Assembly: GCA_026710565.1 (NCBI GenBank)
Contig: JAPOQV010000189.1
Coordinates: forward strand, 1 to 27,661
DNA length: 27,661 bases
Direction: 5' to 3'
Source of the DNA: Spirochaetaceae bacterium
GTDB lineage: Bacteria > Spirochaetota > Spirochaetia > SZUA-6 > Bin103
The notes under the pieces are model-generated. The model saw only the letters and a list, made by a program, of their open reading frames with translations, did no database searches and was not told where the DNA came from. Position 1 is the stretch's first letter, and each line of letters starts with the position of its first letter. Positions 14,650 to 22,501 of the stretch are shown here, piece after piece. The position numbers were made by a program, and so were the translations under genes.

Positions 14650-16185
14650 ATGCATGAGATCGGCAGCGACAAGCAGCTTTTCATCGACCACCGGTTCATC
14701 GAGTCGTCCGAGCACGTGAGCCTGGTCGTCAATCCGCCGGTCAAGCGCGAGGGCGCCGTGCTGCGGGCCGACCGCCCGTGGGACCGCTTCGCGCTGGGCT
14801 GGTACAGCATCGTCGACGACGGCGGCACCTACAAGATGTGGTACTACAGCGCCGAGCGCGACCCGCGGCCCACCCGCGTCGAGGGCGAGACGGCGCCCCT
14901 CGGCCACCTGACCGGCTACGTCGTTCCGGCCGGCACCCCGCGCGAGAGCCTGCCCGCCCAGGGCCGCTACCGCCTCTGCTACGCCGAGTCGCACGATGGC
15001 CTGGAGTGGGAGAAGCCGGAGCTGGGCCTGTTCGAGTTCGACGGCTCGACGCGAAACAACATCGTCGGCGAGGGCTTCAAGCTCGCCTACGTCTTCCTGG
15101 ACCCGCACGGCCCGGAATCCGAGCGCTTCAAGCTCATCCACTGGACCGGGCCGGGTATCGCGGTCACCACCTCCGCCGACGGCCTCTCTTGGGACTGGCC
15201 GTCCCGGCAGGTGAGCATGCTGGCCGCCGACACGCAGAAGATGGCGTGGTGGGAACCTCGTCTGAACCGCTACGTCGTCTACCTCCGCGTGATGGTCGAG
15301 GAGGACCACGGGCCCATGTTCCCGTTCGTGGAGCCGATCGACAGCGACCCGCCGGTGGTGGCGCCGAAGCTGCTGCGCCCGCGGCGCGCGGTCGGCCGGA
15401 TCGAGGTGGACGACCTGCTGTCCCCGTGGCCGGAGGAGGAGATCCGCACCGTGTTCGCCGCGGACGAGCACGATCCGCCCGATTCGGACATCTACACGCA
15501 CGGGCTCTACCGCTACCCGTACGCGGCCGACGCCTGCTTCATGTTCCCGATGACCTACCAGCATTTCCGGGAAGGCGAGTCGCCGGTGCGCAACGACGGG
15601 CTCAACGACAGCCAGTTCGCAGCCAGCCGCGACGGCATCCACTGGATGCGGTACGACCGCCGTCCCTACCTGCCGCGCGGGGTGGCCGGCGATCCCGACT
15701 GCGGGCAGACCCACACCAGCGAGTTCCACTTCCGCGACGGCAACTACCTGTACCAGTACTACGGCGCCGGCCCATGGACGCACGGCGGCTTTCGCACGCT
15801 CGACCTGGAGCAACGCTCGGACCCGGCCAACCAGGGCCGCGGCTTCATCAACGTCGCCCGCCAGCGGCTGGACGGGTTCGTGTCCGCCGATGCGGACTAC
15901 ACGGGCGGCACGCTGACCACGCCGCCGGTGGTCTTCAGCGGCCGGGAGCTGACGCTGAACGTCGACGTCGCCGCCATGGGCGAAGCGCGGGTCGAGCTGC
16001 AGGGCGCCGACGGCCGCCCGCTGCCCGGGTTCTCGGCAGGCGAGTGCGACCGCGTGATGGTCAACGACGTCGCCCACACCGTGAGCTGGAACGGCAATCG
16101 GGACGTGCATGCGCTCGCCGGGCGGCCGGTGCGGTTGAAGATCACGATGCGGGCGGCCAAGCTGTTCGCATTCCAGTTCTCGTAG
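14650..16185 (+). CDS. Glycoside hydrolase-like five-bladed beta-propeller protein
   Basis: The 511-residue protein looks like the GH32/GH43/GH68-type propeller proteins that are abundant in Planctomycetes- and Poribacteria-like genomes. Blade motifs include YKMWYYSAER (61-70), YRLCYAESHDGLEWEKPELG (107-126), AVTTSADGLSWDWP and FAASRDGIHWMRYDRRPYLP, each with the S-x-D-G-x-x-W pattern. The last ~105 residues form a beta-sandwich (PPVVFSGRELTLNVDV, RPVRLKITMRAAKLFAFQF). I see no signal peptide. Catalytic acids are not assignable by eye, so it could be a hydrolase, phosphorylase or binding protein. GGAGG lies about 13 bases upstream of ATG 14650. It leads a same-strand run with the Gfo/Idh oxidoreductase. 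Confidence 0.75.
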   Translation: MHEIGSDKQLFIDHRFIESSEHVSLVVNPPVKREGAVLRADRPWDRFALGWYSIVDDGGTYKMWYYSAERDPRPTRVEGETAPLGHLTGYVVPAGTPRESLPAQGRYRLCYAESHDGLEWEKPELGLFEFDGSTRNNIVGEGFKLAYVFLDPHGPESERFKLIHWTGPGIAVTTSADGLSWDWPSRQVSMLAADTQKMAWWEPRLNRYVVYLRVMVEEDHGPMFPFVEPIDSDPPVVAPKLLRPRRAVGRIEVDDLLSPWPEEEIRTVFAADEHDPPDSDIYTHGLYRYPYAADACFMFPMTYQHFREGESPVRNDGLNDSQFAASRDGIHWMRYDRRPYLPRGVAGDPDCGQTHTSEFHFRDGNYLYQYYGAGPWTHGGFRTLDLEQRSDPANQGRGFINVARQRLDGFVSADADYTGGTLTTPPVVFSGRELTLNVDVAAMGEARVELQGADGRPLPGFSAGECDRVMVNDVAHTVSWNGNRDVHALAGRPVRLKITMRAAKLFAFQFS

Positions 16186-16195
16186 AGGGGGCGAC

Positions 16196-17212
16196 GTGGG
16201 CAACGACTCAAGGCAGCTTGGCTGGGCACTGATCGGATGCGGCTCCGCCGGCAGGGAGCACGCGCGCGGCGCGGTGGCCGATGCGGACATCGCGGTGCGC
16301 GGCTTTTGTGACATCGAACCCGCGGCCGCGGCGGCCGTGGCCGGCGAGCATGACGGCGCATGGCACACGACCGATCCCGTGCGGGTCTTCTCCGACCCGG
16401 AGATCGACGTGGTCTCGATCGCCACCGCGCACGACTCGCACGCCGACCTGGCGATCGCGGCGCTGCAGGCCGGCAAGCACCTGTTCCTGGAGAAGCCGAT
16501 GGCCATGACCTCGGCCGACTGCGTGCGGATCGAGGCGGCGCGGGAGGCCGCGGACCGGCGCCTGATGCTCAACCACTCGATCCGCTTCTCCGGTGCGGCG
16601 CGCGCCATCCGCGATCGACTGGGCCCGATCATGGTCAGCCACGGGCAGTGCACGATGGCGCCGGCCGACCTGAATCGATGGCGCTGGCACCCGACGCAGG
16701 GCGGCGGGACCGTGTACGACGTGGGCGTGCACGCCCTGGACCTGCTGTGCTGGATGCATCGCGACCATCCGGTCGAGGTCTACGCCACCGGCGGCGCGGT
16801 GCGCCACCCGGAAGAGCTGCGCGGCACCGGCCTGCTGGACACGATTGCCGCGACACTGCGCTTCGCCGACGGCGGCGCGGCCACGTTCCTGATGGCCGAT
16901 GCGGGCCAGAACGAGCTGACCGGCAAGTGGTTCTTCGAGTTCTTCGACGGCTCGGACTCGGCGGTGCTGCACGAGCACTTCAGGGCGGCGACGATCACCC
17001 GCCGGGACCCTGAGACCGGCGAGGACGACTCGGAGACCCTGCGCCCGGAACCGGCCGCCCGCTTCGCGCCGCTGGTCGCCGCGATCCGTGCCGGCACGGG
17101 GACGCCGGTGGGGCCGGCGGAGGGAATCCGTACGGCCCTGCTGGTGGAGCTCATCCTTGAATCGATCGCGACCGGGCAACCGCAGCGCTGGAGCGAGCCG
17201 GCTTCGGCGTGA
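16196..17212 (+). CDS. Gfo/Idh/MocA-family NAD(P)-dependent oxidoreductase
   Basis: These enzymes oxidise or reduce sugars, inositols and similar polyols with a bound NAD(P). The 338-residue protein has the Rossmann motif ALIGCGSAGREH (11-22), the signature EKPMAM (99-104) with the catalytic Lys100, and GGGTVYDVGVHALDLL (169-184) with Asp175 and His179 in the active-site positions. The start is GTG 16196 after AGGGGG, ten bases after the preceding stop, so it is probably cotranscribed with the propeller protein. The substrate cannot be inferred beyond a sugar or cyclitol derivative. Confidence 0.92.
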   Translation: MGNDSRQLGWALIGCGSAGREHARGAVADADIAVRGFCDIEPAAAAAVAGEHDGAWHTTDPVRVFSDPEIDVVSIATAHDSHADLAIAALQAGKHLFLEKPMAMTSADCVRIEAAREAADRRLMLNHSIRFSGAARAIRDRLGPIMVSHGQCTMAPADLNRWRWHPTQGGGTVYDVGVHALDLLCWMHRDHPVEVYATGGAVRHPEELRGTGLLDTIAATLRFADGGAATFLMADAGQNELTGKWFFEFFDGSDSAVLHEHFRAATITRRDPETGEDDSETLRPEPAARFAPLVAAIRAGTGTPVGPAEGIRTALLVELILESIATGQPQRWSEPASA

Positions 17213-17298
17213 CGGCGCGCGCGGCCAATGCTGTCGAAACCCGGCGGATCGAGCCGGTCTCATTGCCCCCACAGACCATGTCCACGGAGGACGCATCC

Positions 17299-18819
17299 AT
17301 GAACATCAAACCGCATTCGAGACCTCATGTGGTCGCCGCGCTGGCGGCGGCGGCACTCATCTCGATCGCCGGCGTCGGCTTCGCCGCGCCGGTGGAACTG
17401 ACCATCGTTCACTTCAACGACCTGGATCGGATGGAAGCGAGCGGGGGGCAGGGCGGGATCGCCCGCCTCGCCGCGGTCATCAAGGCCGAGCGGGAGAGCC
17501 GCGACAACGTGCTGGTCACCTTCGCCGGGGACACGATCTCGCCATCGCTGATGTCCGGCTTCGACCAGGGTGCCCACATGATCGAGCTGCTGAACCGGCT
17601 CGATCTGACCGCGATGGCGATCGGCAATCACGAGTACGACTTCGGACCGGAGGTCGCCAGGCAGCGGTTCGCAGAGGCGGACTTTCCGATCCTGGGCGCC
17701 AACAGCATCGACACCGACGGCGAGATCATCGACGGAGCGCAGGCATCGATACTGGTCGACGCCGGGCGCTTCAAGGTCGGCATCTTCGGCCTCCCCACCC
17801 TCGGCACCGCGGTCAAGTCCAGCCCGGGCGGGGTGACCTTCCGCGACGTCGAAGAGGTGGCCGCCGAGCAGGCCGCCGCCCTGCGCGAGGCGGGCGCCAA
17901 CCTGGTCATCGCGCTGGCGCACACCGATGTCAGCGAGGACCAGGCGCTGATCGAGCAGGGAGCGGTCGACCTGCTGCTCTCCGGCGACGATCACCTGCTG
18001 CGCCTGGACTACCGCGGGGACGTGCTGTTCGCCGAATCGAGCGAGCAGGCCGACTGGGTCACGGTCATCGACCTGGCGCTGGACGAGGTCGAGAGCCGCG
18101 GCAGCATGCGGTTCGTATGGAGCCCGGCCTTCAGGATCATCAACACCGCCCGCGTGGAGCCGGACCCGGAGCTGGCCGCGGCGGCTCAGATCTACCTGGA
18201 CCAGCTCTCCGAGGAGCTCGACGTGCAGATCGGCACCACGTCGACCGAGCTGGACAGCCGCCGCGGCACGGTACGCGGCACGGAAGCCGCGATCGGCAAT
18301 CTGATCGCCGACGCCATGCGCGCGGCGACCGGCGCGGACGCCGCCCTGACCAACGGCGGCGGGATCCGGGCCAACAGGGTGTACGAGCCCGGGACGACGC
18401 TGACGCGGCGCGACATCCTGAGCGAGCTGCCGTTCGGCAACGTCACGGTCGTGCTGCAGGTGACCGGGCGCGACATCGTCGCGGCGCTGGAGAACGGACT
18501 CGGCATGATCGAGGAGGGGGCGGGCCGCTTCCCGCACGTCTCCGGGCTCAGCGTGCGTTACGACCCCGCCAAGCCGGCCGGCGAGCGGGTGGTGGAGGTG
18601 CGCCGCGACGGCGCCGCGCTCGATCCGGACGCCACCTTCACGCTGGCGACCAACGACTACCTCGGCAACGGCGGCGACGGCTATGACGTGTTCGAGGACA
18701 AGGTTCGAGTGGTCGACGCCTACGCCGGGACGCTGATGGCCAGCCAGGTGATCGACTACATCGCCGACCGCGGCTCGGTCGCCCCGGTGGTCGACGGACG
18801 GCTCAAGACGGTCGAGTGA
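17299..18819 (+). CDS. Secreted 5'-nucleotidase-like metallophosphatase with altered metal ligands
   Basis: The 506-residue protein has a signal peptide (AALAAAALISIAGVGFAA, cleaved near 30), so it acts outside the cytoplasm. The metallophosphatase domain has GDTISPS (77-83) and GNHEYDFG (109-116); the C-terminal 5'-nucleotidase domain has NGGGIR (352-357), LPFGN and ATNDYLGNGGDGYD. In UshA-type enzymes the first ligand pair is D-x-H and a later one is GGH-x-H/Q. Here they read DLD (41-43) and SGDDH (228-232), so two metal-binding His positions are Asp. Metal use or activity may differ. I chose ATG 17299 over the longer frame from 17209 because of GGAGG at 17286-17290 and the signal peptide. 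A paralogous tail remains at 314-616. Confidence 0.88.
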   Translation: MNIKPHSRPHVVAALAAAALISIAGVGFAAPVELTIVHFNDLDRMEASGGQGGIARLAAVIKAERESRDNVLVTFAGDTISPSLMSGFDQGAHMIELLNRLDLTAMAIGNHEYDFGPEVARQRFAEADFPILGANSIDTDGEIIDGAQASILVDAGRFKVGIFGLPTLGTAVKSSPGGVTFRDVEEVAAEQAAALREAGANLVIALAHTDVSEDQALIEQGAVDLLLSGDDHLLRLDYRGDVLFAESSEQADWVTVIDLALDEVESRGSMRFVWSPAFRIINTARVEPDPELAAAAQIYLDQLSEELDVQIGTTSTELDSRRGTVRGTEAAIGNLIADAMRAATGADAALTNGGGIRANRVYEPGTTLTRRDILSELPFGNVTVVLQVTGRDIVAALENGLGMIEEGAGRFPHVSGLSVRYDPAKPAGERVVEVRRDGAALDPDATFTLATNDYLGNGGDGYDVFEDKVRVVDAYAGTLMASQVIDYIADRGSVAPVVDGRLKTVE

Positions 18820-18828
18820 CCACGGCGC

Positions 18829-18862
18829 GAGCGCGGCCGGCCGGCACGGGCTTGGCGCGCTC
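18829..18862. terminator. Weak GC hairpin after the nucleotidase gene
   Basis: GAGCGCG at 18829-18835 pairs with CGCGCTC at 18856-18862 around a 20-base loop that itself contains a CCGGCCGG palindrome. It lies ten bases after the stop and has no T tract, so it is at best a weak or factor-dependent stop signal. Confidence 0.25.
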
Positions 18863-18892
18863 CCGGCGGGTCGTTCACGATGCCCGTGCGCC

Positions 18893-19690
18893 GTGAACGT
18901 GAGACTCGCCTGCATGAGCCTGCTGTGGGGGCCGAAGGCCGCCCACCTCGCGGAGCCTGATGGCGCCGAGCGGACGCGGGCGTGGATGAGCGAGATCGCT
19001 CGGGCCGGCTATGACGGCTTCGCGGTGTTCGACGAGCTGCTGCTCGAACTGGCCGGCACCCCGTACTTCGACCGGCTCGTCGAGGAGACCGGCCTCCAGC
19101 TTGCAAGCGTCGATTATGTCATCGATCGAGACTTCGATCGCCTGCGCAGGGTGTGCGAGGCCATGCAGCGCCTCGGCGCACCTCATCTGGTCACCATCGG
19201 CGGGATTGCGCAGCGCGGCGCCGACATGGACCAGATCGCCGAACTGCTCGATGCCATGGGCGAGGTCGCCCTGCAGTACGGCGTGCGTGCCTGCTATCAC
19301 AATCACACCCATCACACGGGCGAGACGCTGGAGGAGACCGAGGCGCTGCTGGCGCGCACGGATCCGGCGAAGTTCTTCGGCTTCCTGGACGTCGGGCATG
19401 CCACCAAGGACTTCGCCGGCCACCCGGTGGAGCAGCGGGCGGCGCTGTTCCTGGAGCGCAACTGGGATCGCATCGACTTCCTGGAGTTCAAGGACTGGTC
19501 GGAGGAGCACGACCTGCGTACGGAGGTCGGTGCCGGCCGCTGCGACTACGCCGCCGTCTTCGCCATCCTGAAGCGCAATGGCTATTCCGGCTGGATTACG
19601 GTGGAGCAGAACGGGCCGATGGGTGACCGGTCCAGGGTCGAGTCCGTGCGCGCAAGCTGCGCGTTCATCCGGAACGGTCTGGGTCTGTGA
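18893..19690 (+). CDS. Sugar phosphate isomerase/epimerase (IolE-like TIM barrel)
   Basis: The 265-residue protein belongs to the AP-endonuclease-2 TIM-barrel superfamily, which includes inosose dehydratase IolE and several ketose epimerases. Typical strands and metal ligands are visible: LACMSLLWG at the N-terminus, ACYHNHTHHTGET, GFLDVGHATKDF (Asp and His), FLEFKDW and ITVEQNG (the closing Glu). It probably binds Mn or Mg and isomerises or dehydrates a keto-sugar or inosose. The start is GTG 18893. The end overlaps the aldo/keto reductase gene by four bases (GTGA), so the two are coupled and likely act in one pathway. Confidence 0.88.
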   Translation: MNVRLACMSLLWGPKAAHLAEPDGAERTRAWMSEIARAGYDGFAVFDELLLELAGTPYFDRLVEETGLQLASVDYVIDRDFDRLRRVCEAMQRLGAPHLVTIGGIAQRGADMDQIAELLDAMGEVALQYGVRACYHNHTHHTGETLEETEALLARTDPAKFFGFLDVGHATKDFAGHPVEQRAALFLERNWDRIDFLEFKDWSEEHDLRTEVGAGRCDYAAVFAILKRNGYSGWITVEQNGPMGDRSRVESVRASCAFIRNGLGL

Positions 19691-20682
19691 CCACGCCCAT
19701 CGCCGGGCGCCGCCTGGGACGAACGGGTCTGCAGGTGACCGAGCTGGGGCTCGGGGGCGTGTTCGTGAGAACGGCCGTAACCGCGCCCGGCGAAGGGGTG
19801 CGGGTCGTGCGGCGGGCGCTGGAGCTGGGGGTCAACTACCTCGATACCGCTCCCCTGTACGGCGACTCGCAGCGGGTGCTGGGCGAAGCGCTGCCGGGCG
19901 TCACGGGATCGTACGTGCTCGGCGCCAAGTGCGGGCGCTGGGACTGGCAGACCGGACCCTATCGGTCCCTCGATGCGTTCAAGCGCCAGTTCGAGCAGAC
20001 GCTGCGCGATCTGCGGCGTGATGCGGTCGACATCCTGTACATCCACGAAGCGGACTGGGCGCCGTACTGGACGGACGTGAGCGTCCCGCGCACGGCTCAG
20101 TTCCTGGAGCCGGAGGCGGAGTACGACTTCGACGGGGCGCCGGTCGCGGCGTTCCTGCGGTGGGTGAAGGACCGGGGCATGACCCGCTTCCTGGGCATTT
20201 CGGGCAACAACGCCCACCTGCTGGCGAAGGTCCTGCGCGAGATGGACACGCCGATCGACGTGGTGCTGACCGCCTTCCAGTACAGCCTGGTGTGGCGGAA
20301 CGCGCCGCGCGACCTGTTTCCGCTCGCCGCCGAGCTCGATGTCGGGATCGTGCTGGGCGCACCGCTGCAGCAGGGACTGCTGGCTCAGCCGCACCCCGAG
20401 TGGCTCCGCGACCCGCCCGACTGGATGGACGAGGATCTGCGCTCCCGATTCGAGAGGCTGTATGCCATCCAGGCCGAGACCGGCCTGAGCCTCGCCGAGC
20501 TGGCGATCCGCTTTCTCCTGCGGGACCCCAGGTTCGCCTCCGTCATCCCCGGCGCGGCGTCCATCGAGCAGCTCGAAGAGAACGTCCGCTGTGCGACCGC
20601 AGGTCCGCTGCCCGACGAGTTGCACGCCAGACTGGACGCGCTCGGGCGGGTATTCGCGCCGCAGGGGCGCCTGAGAGGATAG
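19687..20682 (+). CDS. Aldo/keto reductase
   Basis: The 331-residue protein is an NADPH-dependent reductase of the AKR superfamily (COG0667 type). The catalytic tetrad is visible: Asp53 and Tyr58 in YLDTAPLYG, Lys81 in VLGAKCG and His120 in ILYIHEADW. Near the end come the cofactor-binding segment SVIPGAASIEQLEENV and the usual helix. GTG 19687 overlaps the isomerase stop. Many genomes pair this subfamily (L-fucose or D-threo-aldose dehydrogenase-like) with sugar isomerases. The substrate is probably a sugar aldehyde or ketone. Confidence 0.92.
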   Translation: MTTPIAGRRLGRTGLQVTELGLGGVFVRTAVTAPGEGVRVVRRALELGVNYLDTAPLYGDSQRVLGEALPGVTGSYVLGAKCGRWDWQTGPYRSLDAFKRQFEQTLRDLRRDAVDILYIHEADWAPYWTDVSVPRTAQFLEPEAEYDFDGAPVAAFLRWVKDRGMTRFLGISGNNAHLLAKVLREMDTPIDVVLTAFQYSLVWRNAPRDLFPLAAELDVGIVLGAPLQQGLLAQPHPEWLRDPPDWMDEDLRSRFERLYAIQAETGLSLAELAIRFLLRDPRFASVIPGAASIEQLEENVRCATAGPLPDELHARLDALGRVFAPQGRLRG

Positions 20683-20692
20683 GGGAGGGTAC

Positions 20693-21448
20693 ATGGCCGG
20701 CGATATCGCGGAACTGAGGGACCGGTACCGGCGCGACGGCTTCGCCATCGCGCGCGGCCTGTTCGACGCGGCCTTGCTGTCCGAGGTGGCAGGCGAGCTG
20801 GAGCGCGTCGTGGCGGAGGCTGCCGTTGCCGGTGAGCACGTTCAGGTCTACTTCGACGCCGAAGCGCCGGGATCCCCGGTGCGCTGCCTGTTCCGCATCG
20901 AGGAGCAGTCGGAGCTGCTGCGCGATCTGCTCGGCTCCCCGCTGCTGCTGGACGTCGTTCGTCCCTTGCTGGAGGACGAACCGGTGGCTGACGGCATCCA
21001 GTACATCGACAAGCCGCCGCACGCGACCTACCGCTTCCCGTACCATCAGGACAACGCCTACCAGTTCTACGACCCGCCGCGCTCGCTGGCCGCCACGCTG
21101 GCGCTGGACGCGCAGGGCCAGGACAGCGGTCCGATCTCCCTCCTGCGCGGCTCCCACGCGCTTCCCATTCTCCCGCACGAACCGTCCGGGGTGCTCGGCG
21201 CCAGCCGCGGGCTCGTGGACCCGCCGGACACGGCCCGCTACCCGGAAGTGGCGGCGACCGTGGAGGCGGGCGACGTGCTGGTGCATCACACCAACGTCAT
21301 CCACCGCACCGGCCCCAACCTGACCGGTTCGCACCGCCGCAATCTGGGGTTCACCTACCACGGCGCCGGCGCCGCGCAGGACACGGAGGCGAATGCCGCG
21401 TCCGTCCGGATGGTCGAGCGCTACAATCGCTCCCACCGACCCCGGTAG
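20693..21448 (+). CDS. Phytanoyl-CoA dioxygenase (PhyH) family protein
   Basis: PhyH proteins are Fe(II)/2-oxoglutarate-dependent oxygenases that hydroxylate many small molecules. The 251-residue protein has the metal triad: His118-x-Asp120 in FPYHQDN and His204 in NVIHRTGPN. Arg216 in GSHRRNLGF is in the place expected to bind 2-oxoglutarate. The double-stranded beta-helix strands around these match the family. ATG 20693 has a good GGGGAGG site. It is ten bases after the aldo/keto reductase stop, so it completes an isomerase - reductase - oxygenase operon. The substrate is unknown. Confidence 0.9.
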   Translation: MAGDIAELRDRYRRDGFAIARGLFDAALLSEVAGELERVVAEAAVAGEHVQVYFDAEAPGSPVRCLFRIEEQSELLRDLLGSPLLLDVVRPLLEDEPVADGIQYIDKPPHATYRFPYHQDNAYQFYDPPRSLAATLALDAQGQDSGPISLLRGSHALPILPHEPSGVLGASRGLVDPPDTARYPEVAATVEAGDVLVHHTNVIHRTGPNLTGSHRRNLGFTYHGAGAAQDTEANAASVRMVERYNRSHRPR

Positions 21449-21452
21449 CGCG

Positions 21453-21752
21453 TCACCACTCGGTCGACAGGAACTCGCGGGCGTGGGTCGCCTCGTCGGT
21501 CAGAAGGTAGGCTACCTGCACGTACAGGGTCTCCTCCTGGCGGGTCGCCACGAATCGATCTCGCGGCGATCCAGGCGGCCAGCGGCGACCTGCCAGCCGC
21601 ACACGCGAAGATGGTGGTAGACGAGGTTCTCCAGCACTGTCGCGATGTCCTGTTGCACGAACGGCTTCACGGCGTGGCGCAGACCCAGGTCCTCGAAGTA
21701 GTACTTCTCGCCGATCTCGAAGATGCGCCGCCCGACCAGTGCGCGTCATGCA
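21453..21752 (-). pseudogene. C-terminal remnant of a DUF4143 AAA+ ATPase
   Basis: On the minus strand, from about 21752, the sequence reads RRIFEIGEKYYFEDLGLRHA, then VLENLVYHHLRVCGWQVAAG and DRREID. This is the C-terminal half of the common AAA-DUF4143 proteins, which carry a nuclease-like EIDFVA motif. One base is missing at about 21565, within what should be EIDFVA; after the shift the frame continues VATRQEETLYVQVAYLLTDE and stops at 21453. The AAA ATPase part is absent. It is a broken, truncated gene next to the toxin-antitoxin pair. Confidence 0.8.
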
Positions 21753-21771
21753 CAAAATCGTCTGAGCCCGC

Positions 21772-21800
21772 TTGCATCGCGATCGAGTCCGATAGATGAT
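21772..21800 (+). promoter_or_regulatory. Candidate promoter of the toxin-antitoxin operon
   Basis: TTGCAT (21772-21777) and GATGAT (21795-21800) are spaced by 17 bases, in an AT-richer patch than the surroundings. They lie 34 bases before the antitoxin ATG. The ribbon-helix-helix antitoxin would be expected to repress here. Confidence 0.4.
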
Positions 21801-21833
21801 GCATAGACACATAAACACCGAATGGGGCCACTG

Positions 21834-22070
21834 ATGACTCGATGGAATCTCGTCATCTCGGACGACACGAACCGTCGCGTGCGGAGCTACCTGGCGCGGA
21901 CCGGCGGCAAGAAGGGCGACCTGTCGAGGTTCGTCGATCGCGCGGTGCGCCAGGCGATCTTCTGGGAGACCGTCGAATTGATCTGGGAGCGCAACAGGCA
22001 CCTGTCGGCCGAGGCGGTTCAGAGCCTTGCCGACGAAGCGGTGGCCCAGGCCCGTGCGGATCGTCCTTGA
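21834..22070 (+). CDS. Ribbon-helix-helix antitoxin
   Basis: The 78-residue protein begins WNLVISDDTNRRVRSYLART, then GGKKGDLSRFVDRAVRQAI. This is the strand-helix-helix pattern of a family of RHH antitoxins, with the C-terminal helix (LADEAVAQARADRP) expected to wrap the toxin. ATG 21834 was preferred to ATG 21822, because family members start three or four residues before the WNLV strand. It overlaps the PIN gene by 17 bases. It should bind its own promoter and neutralise the PIN RNase. Confidence 0.8.
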   Translation: MTRWNLVISDDTNRRVRSYLARTGGKKGDLSRFVDRAVRQAIFWETVELIWERNRHLSAEAVQSLADEAVAQARADRP

Positions 22071-22479
22071 CACCAACATCCTGGTGAGCGCCCTGATCTC
22101 CGGCGAAGGACCGCCGGGGCAGGTGCTGGCGGCGGTCAAGAGCCCGGGGATCACGCTGGTCACGTCCCGGTTCCAGATCGACGAGTTGCGGGACGTACTG
22201 GCGCGAGATCGGCTGCAGCCGTACATCCGACGGGAGGAAGCTGAGGATCTCCTCTACCACCTGGAAGCGGTCGCAGTAGTGGTTGCGGATTTGCCTGAGG
22301 TTAGCCTGTCGGCGGATCCCGACGACAATCCGATACTCGCCACCGCGATCGCGGGCGACGCCGACCTGATCGTGTCCGGTGACCGGGGTGACATGCTTGC
22401 GGTTGGCAGTGTGCACGGCATCCCGATCGTCACCGCGCGCGAGGCGGCCGACCGGCTCCGGGCACGCAAGGAAGACTGA
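22054..22479 (+). CDS. PIN-domain toxin (putative endoribonuclease)
   Basis: PIN toxins are Mg-dependent RNases. The 141-residue protein starts at GTG 22054 with MRIVLDTNILVSALISG, giving Asp6. The other acidic ligands are Glu44 in QIDELRDVL, the D-x-DDN cluster at 88-92 (DPDDNPILATA) and Asp110 in VSGDRGD. This is the 'putative toxin-antitoxin system toxin component, PIN family' type. The longer frame from TTG 22027 is less likely because it overlaps the antitoxin more and adds a non-conserved tail. The gene is intact and followed by a hairpin shared with the convergent amidohydrolase. Confidence 0.88.
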   Translation: MRIVLDTNILVSALISGEGPPGQVLAAVKSPGITLVTSRFQIDELRDVLARDRLQPYIRREEAEDLLYHLEAVAVVVADLPEVSLSADPDDNPILATAIAGDADLIVSGDRGDMLAVGSVHGIPIVTAREAADRLRARKED

Positions 22480-22481
22480 TC

Positions 22482-22501
22482 GCGTCCGATGCGCCGGACG
22501 C
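22482..22501. terminator. Hairpin between convergent PIN and amidohydrolase genes
   Basis: GCGTCCG (22482-22488) pairs perfectly with CGGACGC (22495-22501) around a six-base loop. It fills the gap between the two stop codons, so it could end transcription from both sides. It has no T tract on either strand. Confidence 0.45.

Noticed and set aside
14476..16653. 725-codon minus-strand open frame
   Set aside because: It runs opposite three well-supported plus-strand genes and ends inside one of them; its composition is typical of antisense frames in GC-rich DNA.
17260..18915. 551-codon minus-strand open frame
   Set aside because: Shadow of the 5'-nucleotidase-like gene, which has a signal peptide and clear motifs.
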